Shown: positions 28,728-38,899 of the stretch, in pieces
Layout of the letters: each line of letters opens with the position of its first letter
How positions within the stretch are numbered: the stretch's first letter is position 1
Assembly: GCA_965240325.2 (NCBI GenBank)
Contig: OZ251224.1
Location: 2,976,001-3,040,000, forward strand
Origin: Rebecca billardiae RCC1528
Taxonomy: Eukaryota; Haptophyta
DNA: 64,000 nt
Direction: 5' to 3'
Notes under the pieces: model-generated
The model's database searches: none
Seen by the model: only the letters and a program-made list of their open reading frames with translations
Told to the model about the DNA's origin: nothing
Made by a program: the position numbers and the translations under genes

Positions 28728-29714
28728 GCGCCGCGCGCCGGGCTGGCGGGGTGGCCTGGACCCATGCGCGCCTTCGAACCCCCGGCGACCGCGCGCGCAT
28801 CGGCTTCCTCCGCCTGCGAGTCGCCCGCGACCGCGCCCGCCGCCCGCTGGGAGTGGGTTGACCGCGCCCGAGCCTGCTCGCCGCCGAGCGCAGGGATGAG
28901 TTGAGCGCGGCGCGAGGCGGCGATCGTGGTCGGGCGATCGCATGCGCCCATATGGGCCCCATCTGCCACGGCGCGACCGCTTCAGCATGCGTATGTGACC
29001 CCACTTGTCATGGTTGTCTCATGTCGGGTAGCAGGTGAGCACTGTCAGCCAGCGTGTCCGCGCGCGCGCGCGCGCAGGGCTCTGCGGGTCGGATGCCGCT
29101 CCGTGGCGTCTCGTGATGTCTGCACTACGCATACCGGGTGGCACGAGTGGTCCGCATCTGTAGTCATGTGGCGTCTGCTGATGCCGTGTTCGCGACGAGA
29201 ACTCAAGCAAGTTCTTCTCGACCAGAGTTGCCGTCAGCATTGACGCACGTTGCGAGCTGGCAGTGCAGTGAAGGGCATGCCCTTGGTGGCCCACGCTGGG
29301 CAATACACGGCAATCGGCATGCCCTGATGCCAACTGTGCCGTGTTTCCGACCCGTCTGGCCCTGCTCAGGTGCGGCGCGCGCGGACACGCTGGCTGACAG
29401 TGCTCACCTGCTACCCGACATGAGACAACCATGACAAGTGGGGTCACATACGCATGCTGAAGCGGTCGCGCCGTGGCAGATGGGGCCCATATGGGCGCAT
29501 GCGATCGCCCGACCACGATCGCCGCCTCGCGCCGCGCTCAACTCATCCCTGCGCTCGGCGGCGAGCAGGCTCGGGCGCGGTCAACCCACTCCCAGCGGGC
29601 GGCGGGCGCGGTCGCGGGCGACTCGCAGGCGGAGGAAGCCGATGCGCGCGCGGTCGCCGGGGGTTCGAAGGCGCGCATGGGTCCAGGCCACCCCGCCAGC
29701 CCGGCGCGCGGCGC
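28728..29714. mobile_element. Foldback element FB2 (987 bp, ~345-bp arms)
   Basis: Arms 28728-29072 and 29370-29714 are inverse copies, outermost GCGCCGCGCGCCGGGCTGG and innermost a (CG)n-rich stretch next to GTGTCCGCGCG. The loop of about 300 bp includes no gene. No clean target duplication was found. It interrupts family X copy a. Confidence 0.88.
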
Positions 29715-29823
29715 AAACAGCAACTCCTCGACAGCAGAGCGCGTGGACCGCCGCGACGTCGACGCCGCCCGCCCGCCCCCCGCCCCTCCTCAACGGCCGC
29801 GGCCCCGCGTGCGCCCACTGTTG

Positions 29824-29885
29824 TCCGGGAGCTGATCGCCTGATCAGGTCGAATCTGGCTAGATTCGACCTGATCAGCTCCCGGA
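29824..29885. repeat. Hairpin near the FB2 right flank
   Basis: GGGAGCTGATC ... AGGTCGAATCT, a short loop, then AGATTCGACCTGATCAGCTC. The left arm carries an 8-bp tandem duplication (GCCTGATC) that unbalances an otherwise perfect stem. Confidence 0.75.
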
Positions 29886-29967
29886 CCGGTTTACACTAAT
29901 CGCCCTTCGTGGAGCGGGTGGCGACGACGAATCAGGAGACCCGCGTCGTCCTACCTGTGTCGTTACA

Positions 29968-31180
29968 TCATAGAATGGGTCCAGACCTCAGGATTTGGGA
30001 AACTCGGAAATTCAAAACCCGCCGCGTGCGCCGCGTGCGCCGCCACAGCCATCCGCCGCGAGGCGCCGCCCGCTGCCGCGCCGCCGCGGTCGTAGACGTG
30101 CACGCGGCGATGGCGCACGCGGTCGGGCAGAGGCGCAGCACCCTTCTGCGCCGGCCTGCGCCGCGCGACTCGCGTCTGCCCATCGCCTCGTCCCACGTCG
30201 TGGGGATGGTGATCGGCACACCATTCATCCACGCGATTGTCGTCGCAGCGAATGCCTCGAAGCTGTTCTCCTCGGTAGGTTCCTCGCCCGCGGCCTGGAA
30301 CGCTGCCTCGGTCACAGCCTGCACCGTCTGCGCGGCGGGTCTGCTCCGCCTCGCTCGGTCTCGTCGCATCGGGTCGTAGTCGCGCGGCAGCTCGGGCGCC
30401 GCGGACTCACCAGCTCGTGCGTCGTCATCGCCTCCGGCGTCATCGCCGTCGGCGCTCGATCGCGCAGCTTCGCTTGCCGCGCCACCGTCGTCATGAGCAG
30501 CAGCGCCGCCGTCAACGGCCGCGCCGTCCTCAATCTCAAAATGCCCGTCGCCCTCGCCGGTGAGCTCGCCGTCAGCGGCGTCTCCCAGCTCAGTCTCGGG
30601 CTTGGCACTGTCATCGCTGGCCGCGAATGGAGTGTGCCTCCCCTCGACCAGCGACCGCTCATCAATGATGTACACGTCCTTTGAGTGTATCACCTGCTGC
30701 TGCCCGTCGTCGAGCAGCACCTCGCGCCCCGACCAGCTGTCCTCTCGTGAGGATGGTCGGGGCGCTCGCAGCATCGGCCTCAGCGGATGCCGTGAAGGGT
30801 ATGGATCGTCTCCATTCCCATCATCATCGAGCTCGTGCTCGACGTTGTCGATCACGAGGACCATCCAGGCCCCCGCCGCGGTGTCGTCACCGCAAGTGCC
30901 ACACGCGGGCACGTCAATGCTCGCGCGGTTCGTACCGCGCGCGCAGCCGCCCTGCAGGCGGAGGACATTCGAGGTTGCGTAACGAATGTCCTTCTAGTAG
31001 TCACCGAAGTCGTACACCACGCCGTGCGTGGGCATCTGGTTCGTCAGCGCGCTTTCACTCGGCTGCTCGATGCAGAGCGCGCTGCACGCGAGCATCATTG
31101 CCCGCGCATTCGTCGCGACACCCGCGGCGCTGCGACCGGCTGGATGGGCCATGCCCGGCGGTCCGTGGTTTCACACGTTT
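29968..31180 (-). pseudogene. Ty1/Copia-like pol remnant (integrase end to RT start)
   Basis: The minus frame contains GREVLLDDGQQQVIHSKDVY and IIDERS, like the integrase C-terminal signature (vlHSrDVvFdE) of Copia elements. A long acidic Ala/Asp-rich spacer follows, then ITIPTTWDEAMGRRESR, like the P-x-T-xx-EAM start of Copia reverse transcriptases. Further upstream, in the same frame past a TAG at 30994-30996, the sequence still reads like protein (SALTNQMPTHGVVYDFGDY). The RT itself is missing after 30100, where the frame degenerates. It is a decayed fragment. Confidence 0.5.
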
Positions 31181-31366
31181 GATCGAGCTCATGATCAATG
31201 ATGTTTATTCCGCCTTACCAGTTCCCCGGTCACGCAGGGGCTTATCACAGTGTCCCTGCGGACGTCGTCAGCAGCGCCGTCCGTGCGGACGAGCGGGCGG
31301 TGGCAGGTCCTCAGAAACGGATGCAAAAGCCGTGGGCGGTGGGCCACGGAAATGTTAATGTGACTT

Positions 31367-31448
31367 CGTGTCGACGATCGGGCACTGCCGCCGACGAATC
31401 AGGAGACCCGCGTCGTCCTACCTGTGTCGTTAAATCATAGAATGGGTC
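31367..31448 (+). repeat. Dispersed short repeat (GACGAATCAGGAGAC family)
   Basis: The string GACGAATCAGGAGACCCGCG, followed by CCTACCTGTGTCGTTA, occurs at about 29926, 31393 and (diverged) 33939 on the plus strand, and inverted at 34598-34640. Two copies adjoin CGTGTCGACGATCGGGCACT, which also occurs in family X at 28580. These marks tie the patchwork from 28 to 35 kb to one repeat family. Confidence 0.65.
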
Positions 31449-31849
31449 AGCGCAGGGGCAAACTCAAAACGGCCGCCATACGTAACGGGCAGCGCGCAGC
31501 TTTCGCCTGCAGCTCTGCAGGCAGTGCCGGGTACTTCGACCATCCGGACGGTTGGAGCCAACCGCCTTGAGAAGAAAAGAAATCGTGCACGTAGGAAATT
31601 CGGGATTATTAATACAACACACCCAGAATATCACATACGAGGAGCATCGTCCGATGAGTAAGCTACTCGGCAGCTTCATTGGCACCGGTGAGTCAGCTCA
31701 CGGCTGCGCAGTCAATAACATGATGAACTCGAGGGACACCCGATGCTGCTGTCGCCTGCGGAGTAGGCCTGGATTCACGCGTTAGGATGCCCACCCCTGG
31801 CAACGAAGAGTCCCCCGAACAGGCGGCAGAGAGGCAGCGCAGGAGCGCC

Positions 31850-32520
31850 AAGTAAGCCATCAAGATGGGGGACGACTCCCTACACACCCAGGAATCATCC
31901 ACCCTCTCGCTGCGGAACCAGTTCACCAAGCCAGAACGCCTCACCAAGTTGGCCAAGTTCGTCCTCAGGTGCTGCGTCGGGGCGCTGGAGTATAATCAAT
32001 AGACGCTGCGACGGGGGCCAACCCAGGATTGGATGCAGTCCCATATAGCCAGCAGTGGCCGGACTGCACGCTGGGCACCGACTGCCTGTTCTGCCTCGAG
32101 GCAGGATCGGACGCCCCCGGGCCGGACTCGGCCACACACGTCTTCTGCGACTGCCCCCACGCCGACGCCAGGGGCATGGCACAGCATAGCATCATCCGGA
32201 TGCTTGACAAGCGCACTGGCGGCAGGATGCCGATGCTAGACAGGCAATGCCTGGCAGAGCAGGCCACCGCCCACCGGCACTACTACGCGGGCCAGATCCC
32301 CAAGGCGGTAGTGACAGCTGCCCAGGAGAGTGCAAAACAGTACCCCTGGAGCGGACCGGGCGGGACGGAGGAGGCAGTAACAGCGCCTCAGGCGATGCAG
32401 ACCAGTCAGACGAGCATGATGGCCAGACAGCCGGGCGGGACGGCAGCTACAAGGTGGGAAGCTTACACTCCGCCATCGTCAGCGTCACCACCCACATCCA
32501 CCACAAGCGCCTCGAGCTAG
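31850..32520 (+). pseudogene. LINE-type reverse transcriptase C-terminus with zinc motif (degenerate)
   Basis: The frame from 32029 reads DCTLGTDCLFCLEAGSD, then SATHVFCDCPHADARGMAQ. This is a C-x2-C ... H-x4-C zinc motif with the H-x-x-C-D-C-P-x-A pattern of LINE RT C-termini. An upstream segment (FTKPERLTKLAKFVLRCCVG, 31915-31980) fits the same protein but is separated by a stop and a frame change. The catalytic domain is not present in the window. The right part is low-complexity and rich in Ser, Thr and Pro. Confidence 0.5.
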
Positions 32521-32794
32521 TTACAGCTGGGACAGAGGGCCGCCAGCTTCGGTACGACCTCGCGCACTTCCTCACCGCTCTCCGCAGCGGCCGCCCCACA
32601 GGGGGAGCGAGCCCCGGAGATTGGCAGACCCAGGGATCGTCGGCCAGCGGCTCAAGACGCACACCCTCCCCTGACCGAACACAGGGCCCCGGGCCCCCAT
32701 CAAGCAGCCAGGAGGGCCCCTCAGGCCTCAGGGGGGCGCCAGCCCCCGGCCGGCAGCAGGGCCCCTCCACCCCCGGGCCCACTGGCCCAGCAGG

Positions 32795-33706
32795 AACCTG
32801 GCCAACAGGCCATCAATGCCTTCTATGCAGCAGCTGGACTGGAGGATGCTGACGTCGATGGCACCGGTGCCAAGTGCGGGTTCCTTGCGGTACTGGGCAT
32901 CACCCGCGCGGCGCGCAGGGGCCCGCGAAGACCCAGCAGGGGCAACCAGGAGCGCCCAGGCACTGAGGCGAGCCACCGTACAGCACGCCCTGTCCCTGAG
33001 TGCGCAGCACCAGGGGGTCTTGGCGGCGGCAGTGGCCCCCCAGCAGGCCCACCTCGAGCCCGACGGGAGCGCACAGCCACAGAGGGCAGCAGCAGCGGCT
33101 GCCACCCGCCCACCCTGGGCACGGTTCGAGAGGCTGGCACCCCGCTGGCAGATGCACTCCTCCCCTGTGTGGCAGCAGGGGCGAACACCACAGTCGTCCT
33201 GGTCACCAGAGACCCTCACACCGGCGCCCCTCTTCGTATGGTCCAGGTCTTCCACAGCCCAGGCTCCCCCCAGTACAACCTGCACGACCCGCTGCACATT
33301 GTCATTGAGGTGCTACCCTGGCCCCAAGTGGCAAGTGGCCACCAGGCTGGCAGCGGGCGCACTCGGACAGACCAGGGTCATCTCTCACTGGAGAGGCCAT
33401 TACAGGACCACAGTCCCAAGGGCACTGCCAGGTCAGGCCCACTGAGGCCACCGGCCTGCCGCAGGCAGAACTCAGGCTGGCCAGAGGCCCCTGCTGGGGA
33501 GGGTGGGGGAACAGTGCCCAAGCGCCCGGCTGGGGGGGGGGGGGGGGGGTCAACCAGAACTACCAGGCCCAGCAGAGCCAGAGACACGACCATCCCCCAC
33601 AAGTACCGGAACCAGTCCCCGACGGCGAGTCCAACTACTACTAACTTCGGCCACAACATCATCCACCAGCTGCTGACCAAGAACAGGCTACACCATCGTC
33701 CACTAT
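32795..33706 (+). pseudogene. Possible OTU-like protease tail of the LINE-like element (frameshifted)
   Basis: One frame reads INAFYAAAGLEDADVDGTGA then KCGFLAVLGIT, and later NTTVVLVTRDPHTGAPLRMV and PLHIVIEVLP. Another frame then gives HWRGHYRTTVP. A Cys near the N-terminus, a strand-rich middle and an H-x-x-HY end would suit an OTU-type cysteine protease, known in some retroelements. The frame change between the last two parts means it is broken. The family call is tentative. Confidence 0.3.
33531..33551. repeat. Poly-G tract
   Basis: A run of about 20 G (one T breaks its end) inside the LINE-like remnant. It is prone to sequencing error and could itself cause apparent frameshifts. Confidence 0.85.
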
Positions 33707-33974
33707 GACCAGCCACTGACCAAGTAGGCGACGACATCATCCGGCCACCAGCTGCTGACCAAGTAGGGGACGGCCTGGCCGACGCCAACATGCTCACTCG
33801 CCTTTGATTTGGTACCCATGCACTTCCGGGTGGGCCTGACGACGTCGACGACGACAACAACGACATCCGCCATGGCGACCAACATCAACGTGCTCACACC
33901 ACTGCCACTGCTGCAAGCTTCGACCAGTACCACTACAGACGAATCAGGAGAGCTGCGCCCTCGTGCCTGTGTCT

Positions 33975-34260
33975 TTAACCACAGCCATCCGCCGCGAGGC
34001 GCCGCCCGCTGCCGCGCCGCCGCGGTCGTAGACGTGCACGCGGCGATGGCGCACGCGGTCGGGCAGACTCAGAGGCGCAGCACCGTTCTGCGCCGCCCTC
34101 GGCGCCGGGCGACTCGCGTCTGCCCATCTTCTCCGCGCCTTGAGCCCGCACGGACGTGTGCGCCGCCTCTCGCTTCAGCCGTGCAGTCATCCCCGCAAAG
34201 TATGCGCGCGCTGAGAGCAACCCGAGGCGCGCATCCCATTAACGCGTGAGCCATGTTACA
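33975..34260 (-). pseudogene. Second fragment of the Copia-like repeat
   Basis: Positions 33978-34130 are a near-duplicate of 30042-30175 (CCACAGCCATCCGCCGCGAG onward). The minus frame again gives a GRRES stretch, preceded here by SARAYFAGMTARLKREA. It marks a second insertion or a duplication of the remnant at 29968-31180. Confidence 0.45.
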
Positions 34261-34504
34261 GTACGGTCGTACTCGTAGACGCGCGCCATGGTGCCCAGCG
34301 GCTTCCCGCGCGTGCGTGCCTCCCTGCTTCCTCGGCAGGCAAGGCGCCCATGTCTCTGGCTGAATGTGGCGACGGCGCAAGCTCGCGCTCGCGCGGGCCT
34401 CAAGCTGACCTTCGAGGAGCGAGGGCGCAAAGTGCTGCGCCACGCGCATGCTACAGTAGTTCCCCGCCTCGCTACCGCCCCGCTGCGTCCCACCATCGGA
34501 AGCT

Positions 34505-34768
34505 CTACTGGACATCGCCCCTGGCGGCGGTAGGCGCGAGCGAGGTGGCGGCGGCGGCGGCGTTCAGCTCAGTCCGGTAAGCGCGGCGCCCCGATCGCTT
34601 AACGACACAGGTAGGACGGCGCAGGTCTCCTGATTCGTCGTCGGCAGTGCCCGATCGTCGACACGAAGTCGGCGCTGGTGGCAGAGCATAGCCTGAACCG
34701 CGATCGAATGGCTTGAGCGCGGCCTTGAGCTGCTGGAGCGCGATCCACCTGCGCTGCGCGGCTCGCAT
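34505..34768 (-). CDS. Unknown family X, copy b, second ORF
   Basis: 87 residues beginning MRAAQRRWIALQQLKAALK. It matches 28479 onward up to SCRRSGT and then diverges where a dispersed short repeat begins. Follows the first ORF of copy b by 58 bp. The product is unrecognised. Confidence 0.4.
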   Translation of the reverse strand: MRAAQRRWIALQQLKAALKPFDRGSGYALPPAPTSCRRSGTADDESGDLRRPTCVVKRSGRRAYRTELNAAAAATSLAPTAARGDVQ

Positions 34769-34826
34769 GGACCTGCTGTGCCCCGAGCGAGAGCGAGGGT
34801 GCAGGTCCGGATGTCAGACGGCCGTC

Positions 34827-35780
34827 TCAGCCGCTGGGCCCTGGCGGGTGATCCGGCGGTGATGTAGTCGTCCCCGTGTGCCCTGCGCGGCCGCGTGCGC
34901 GCTTGCCGCTCTGCTCAGCTGGCTTGCTGGCGGCGGCTGGCGCTGCTGCGGAGTGCAGGGTACGCTTTGCCCCCGACTGCTGCGCATCCTCGTCGTCCGA
35001 GTCGTCGTCCATGGACGAGTCTCGGTCCGCGTGGGGGACAGCAGCTGGAGCAGGCGCAGGTGCTGCGGGCAGAGGGGCCGCCAGCCGCGCCGCCTTGCGC
35101 TCCTGGCGTTTCTCGACGGCGCGCCGCGACGAGGTGCGGCGGCTCGATGGAGATCGAATCCACCTGCCCTGCGCGTCACGCCGAGGCCCGCGCTTCCCGC
35201 GCCGAGGCTTCTTCTTCCGCCTCTGAGGGTGCTGCTGCTCGCCGTTTGCAGCCTGCACTCCAGTACCCGAGCCCTGCGCGGCGAGCGGGCGCGCCGGCGG
35301 AGCCGACTTGCGCGCTCGGCGCGGGGCGGGATGCAGGGGAGCTTTAGAAGGCGCGCCACCACCTCCCTCGCGCCGCTGGCTGCCACCAGCGGGGGTTCCC
35401 TGTGGAGAAGCATCAGGCCCTTGCGCATCAGGCGGACGCACAGACACCGTCAGACGGACACTCCCATCTGGCAGGAGGGAGATGTGCACCGCGCGCGGGA
35501 GGCCGTCGGCGGCGGTGAGCCTTGCTGCGTCACGCCAAAGGCGGACGTAGAGGCGCACCCAACGATCCGACAGCCCCTCGGGCAGCAGCGCAGTCACGTC
35601 GAGGTCGTCCATGCGAGCGTCGCCATGTACAAGACTTGACCGTGAGGAGGGCTTTGGTTTCCGAGTACTTGCTGCTCCACCCATCTCGGCCGACCCTTCA
35701 ACAGACAACACCAGGGAGTATGCTTGACAAGATCTTTTACTATCATCATGATGTGCTATGATTACGTTCTTCATCACCAC
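34827..35780 (-). CDS. Unknown family X, copy b, first ORF (full length)
   Basis: Up to 317 residues. The N-terminal half has a strand-helix pattern (TALLPEGLSDRWVRLYVRLW, RAVHISLLPDGSVRLTVSV). A Pro/Gly linker, the conserved basic block RRKKKPRRGKRGPRRDAQG, an acidic block (DDDSDDEDAQQSG) and a basic tail follow. The start may be the Met at residue 33 (MGGAAST) rather than the first. The second copy in the window and the transposon-rich setting suggest a mobile-element protein, perhaps gag or ORF1-like. I do not recognise a family. Confidence 0.45.
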   Translation of the reverse strand: MVMKNVIIAHHDDSKRSCQAYSLVLSVEGSAEMGGAASTRKPKPSSRSSLVHGDARMDDLDVTALLPEGLSDRWVRLYVRLWRDAARLTAADGLPRAVHISLLPDGSVRLTVSVRPPDAQGPDASPQGTPAGGSQRREGGGGAPSKAPLHPAPRRARKSAPPARPLAAQGSGTGVQAANGEQQHPQRRKKKPRRGKRGPRRDAQGRWIRSPSSRRTSSRRAVEKRQERKAARLAAPLPAAPAPAPAAVPHADRDSSMDDDSDDEDAQQSGAKRTLHSAAAPAAASKPAEQSGKRARGRAGHTGTTTSPPDHPPGPSG

Positions 35781-36157
35781 TCATGGCAGCACCTCCTTTA
35801 AATTATGGCCTCCTGTCCAACTCTTCTATACGGCTCGCTCTATACGGCTCGCTCGTGTCTATTTATTTGGCGGCTCTCGAGATAGCATGTGCTGAGATTG
35901 ATCTCTTGGGAGCTTCTCCATCAGCATCCAGGCAGCTTCTCATCATCATTCGTCAAGCAAGCGGCCAGCCCCAAGCTCATTATCGTTGTGGCCGCTTCTA
36001 GTAACTACGACCTGCTATCGAACCAAAAGGCAAAACCACTTGGGCATCCTCGGGCCCCCGGCGGCCCCCCCTGCTCATCCGCGTAGCAAAATCGCCTCCA
36101 GTCGTGCCTCTTTGCGCATTACACCTTGAGTCAAGTGTCGCGGGTGAGGTGCGAGCA
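35781..36157. other. AT-richer intergenic region upstream of pyruvyl transferase-like gene
   Basis: Contains a short tandem (CTATACGGCTCGCT twice at about 35828) and lower GC than its surroundings. It probably holds the promoter and 5'UTR of the gene starting at 36158. The shared module CTCAGGCAGGCGAGAT is not found here. Confidence 0.4.
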
Positions 36158-37792
36158 ATGCCGCCTGTCTCGCTGCGGCTGCGAAATGTTCGCTTGCTCG
36201 TCGCAGCGAGCGTGCTGGCCACGGTGCTAGCGTCGACTCCGCTGCACGATCAGGCCAAGGGCCCACACATGGAACCTCCAGCCCCCCGCCAAGGCTGCAC
36301 CGTCATCATCTCCGCTTTGACAGCGTCGAGTGCGCTGAACAAGGACGTGTATGCGTACGGCCACATGGGCATGCTGACGGCATCGTACGCGCTCGTGCGC
36401 GCTCTCTCCCTGCTCGATCAACACGGCGCACTCGTGCCAAAGTCATGCCGCGCTGGCGGGGCACGCTTCCTTTCCATCCCGCATGGCTTTCGTATCCCGC
36501 CTCCGGAGGTGCGCAAGCACTGGCTACAAGAAGGGTCGCTGCTCGTTCAGAACGGCGAAGGCGTCATGTACCAGTACAGGGCGCAGGGGGGCAAGGTGCA
36601 CGGCACGCACACACACCCGGCCGCCCCCACGCTGCTCGCGCACCTCCGCGCGCGGCTCAGCAGCCCTGACCCTCGCACCGGTCCGACCTGGGTGGTGAGC
36701 ACGTCGTTCCTCCCTCTCGACGGCGCGTGGGCACATGACGTTCTCGCAGTGTGGGCGCACGTGGCGCACGTGGGCGTGCGCGAGACGGTGTCAGCAAGGC
36801 ACGTCGAGACGTACACGCGTCGAGAGAATCTGACGGTCCACTTTGTGCGCTCGCTCGACGTGGCGCTGTGCGCGCCATCGCGCTTTGATGCTGCCACAGC
36901 GCGGCTCATGCAGCTCCGCCACCCGAGCTCTGCAGACGACACACTGTTCCGCGTCGTGATCACGTCCAGCTCTCGCCATGATGGCTTTGGGGAGCTGCTC
37001 GAAGGGATCACGAGGATGCTGCCACGTCTCGCCGCCATGGCGCGCCCGAGCGCCAAGGGGCTGCTCGTGCAGGTGGCAGTCCCGATCGATGACGACCTGG
37101 AGCGCGTGCGCCGCGCAGCAGAAGAAGAGTGCCTGAGTCATCAGACTCAGGAGCATAGGCTTGCCATGCGCGTCGAGCCGTTGGCAGGGCCAACTCCGGC
37201 GGACTACCTGTACGGCCTGGCGCAGGCGCACCTGGTGATCGCTGGGCGGTACCACGGGGCCGTGCTCGGCGCGATGGTCGAGCGCACACCGGTGGTCGTC
37301 TTGCCGGCAAAGACGCAGCGCTCGCTGGCATTCGTGAGAGACGTGAGCAGCCCATGTGTGCACTTTGCGCACCTCCACAGCAACTGCTCGTTTCAACGCG
37401 AGCCCATGCCGCAATTGCACACCGTGGAGCAGATCAAGTGTGCCGTGAAGTACATATCCCAGGCGGCCGAGCACACCATGCGCACATGCAAGGCGAGCAC
37501 GAGAGCGGAGCTGCGCGCGGTGAGCACGAGCGCACGGGCCAAAGCATTCCTCAACTTCCCCGCGCCGGCAAGAGTTGCCACTGCGGCGCCGTTCAATGGC
37601 ACCGAGCAGCTCATTACCGCTGAGGAGTTGGCGCGGCAGGAGCGCTTCGTGCTCGACGCGCGCCGTAATCGAGACTGCATGGTCAAGCTCGCGCAACGGA
37701 AGCTGAAAGCGTCATCGCAGGGCGAGAAGCTGATGGCGCTGCTACGTTGGTGCTTGTACCTGTCACCGCTGCTGCCAGTGCCAGCAGTCTAA
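36158..37792 (+). CDS. Secreted/Golgi polysaccharide pyruvyl transferase-like protein
   Basis: 544 residues from the ATG at 36158, chosen over an in-frame ATG 54 bp upstream because it begins a signal anchor (LRNVRLLVAASVLATVLAS). The N-terminal part has NKDVYAYGHMGMLTASYALV in the place of the family's GNxGD region. The middle has VAHVGVRETVSARHVE (the family G-x-R-E/D-x-x-S step). The C-terminal HLVIAGRYHGAVLGAMVERT and PVVVLPAKTQRS are the clearest PS_pyruv_trans signature (R-x-H-G, then P-x-V-x-L ... K). Several Cys and N-glycosylation sites agree with secretion. It is diverged from its two relatives in the window. Substrate unknown. Confidence 0.75.
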   Translation: MPPVSLRLRNVRLLVAASVLATVLASTPLHDQAKGPHMEPPAPRQGCTVIISALTASSALNKDVYAYGHMGMLTASYALVRALSLLDQHGALVPKSCRAGGARFLSIPHGFRIPPPEVRKHWLQEGSLLVQNGEGVMYQYRAQGGKVHGTHTHPAAPTLLAHLRARLSSPDPRTGPTWVVSTSFLPLDGAWAHDVLAVWAHVAHVGVRETVSARHVETYTRRENLTVHFVRSLDVALCAPSRFDAATARLMQLRHPSSADDTLFRVVITSSSRHDGFGELLEGITRMLPRLAAMARPSAKGLLVQVAVPIDDDLERVRRAAEEECLSHQTQEHRLAMRVEPLAGPTPADYLYGLAQAHLVIAGRYHGAVLGAMVERTPVVVLPAKTQRSLAFVRDVSSPCVHFAHLHSNCSFQREPMPQLHTVEQIKCAVKYISQAAEHTMRTCKASTRAELRAVSTSARAKAFLNFPAPARVATAAPFNGTEQLITAEELARQERFVLDARRNRDCMVKLAQRKLKASSQGEKLMALLRWCLYLSPLLPVPAV

Positions 37793-37835
37793 AGCGACGG
37801 CGCAGTTTGTATAAAAATGACGATTCGTCTGTCGG

Positions 37836-37903
37836 CGCGGGTTAATCCGCGCCTCATCAGCTCAAGGGCGTTCAATATTGAACCCCCTTGATCAGCTGTA
37901 GTC
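37836..37903. repeat. Two adjacent hairpins downstream of the gene
   Basis: GCGCGGGTTAATCCGCGC is followed by a larger hairpin built on TTCAATATTGAA with CAAGGG/CCCTTG and CAGCT/AGCTG outer pairs. They lie 45 to 110 bp after the stop codon. This could be a 3'UTR or processing structure, or a small mobile element. Confidence 0.6.
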
Positions 37904-37917
37904 AGCAGCTAAGCCGA

Positions 37918-37943
37918 CTCTCTCTCTCTCTCTCTCTCTCTCC

Positions 37944-37974
<31 letters not shown>
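37918..37974. repeat. (CT)n microsatellite
   Basis: About 27 CT units with a single CCGT interruption. Confidence 0.95.
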
Positions 37975-37976
<2 letters not shown>

Positions 37977-38254
37977 GTAGATATATTATGGCCCGCGGTG
38001 TAGGGCGGAGCGCGTAGCGTGGAGCCCCGCCGGGGGCCCTCACTACGTTGTCAAAAAGATCTTTTGATCAAAGAAAAGGGGACGGGGGACGATTTTGAGG
38101 GGTGTTGGAGGGTGACTTTTCGCTTTTTCGAGGGGTACGTTGGCCCATAGTGCTCTGCATTAGCAACTACGCGCTTGACGAAATAAGCGCGCCCACGCCA
38201 TTCCGCATAAGTCGATGGACGGGCGTGGGATCAGATACCCCGGGGGTGAAACAA

Positions 38255-38341
38255 GTGAGTATTTTTGTCATTCTTGTATACTGGAGTACGAGTTTGCAGA
38301 GTACGAATGACAAAAATACTGGAGTACGAGTTTGCAGAGCG
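38255..38341. repeat. Interleaved inverted and direct repeats
   Basis: AGTATTTTTGTCATTC and its inverse GAATGACAAAAATACT flank and overlap two copies of ACTGGAGTACGAGTTTGCAG spaced by 39 bp. No coding function seen. Confidence 0.7.
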
Positions 38342-38379
38342 ACGTTTGATTGTTTTGGGTCGAAAACAGCTATGAGGCC

Positions 38380-38600
38380 AGATGCTTCTGAATAGCGCTT
38401 TGTTTAAACAGCTACCCGCCTGTCTCGATGGATGAACCGCCTTATAATATTAAAATAGATTCTTTTGAATAGCGCTTGTTCAACCACATTACCCGCCTGC
38501 CTCGATGGATGAACCGCCTGTGCACTAATGTTAAACGAGATTCTTTGAATGGCGCCTATGGCGGCTTGTTAAAACGTAACAAGTTACCCGCCTACAAACT
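38380..38600. repeat. ~78-bp tandem repeat, three decaying copies
   Basis: Units share TTCT(TTT)GAATAGCGC, then TTACCCGCCTG and CTCGATGGATGAACCGCC. The third copy has lost its second half. The region 37990-38810 has no convincing gene. Confidence 0.7.
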
Positions 38601-38899
38601 GGGCCTAAGCGCAACCTTTTGAAAGTGCATGTTGATGTGCATGGTCAGGGTCCTCCTCAACTACTGCATGTCGGCGTACTGCGTGCGCGCGCGGCGCGCT
38701 GTTATTTACCGATGCATCACTTGGTGCTGGAAACATAGGCCACACACGGGCGGCACTTGGAAGTGATCAAGTTTTGCTACTTATTCACTAAACAGATTTT
38801 AGATACGCGAATAATAGTTGGATACTCGGAGCCGCCAGGCGCGCGCGCGGCGCCGTATAGTTATTCGAACGAGCACGTACGGCCCTCGGGTGCCCGAGC

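Noticed and set aside
38219-38250. GGGATCAGATACCCC, similar to a conserved small-subunit rRNA phrase
   Set aside because: The surrounding bases do not match rRNA; only a short chance similarity.
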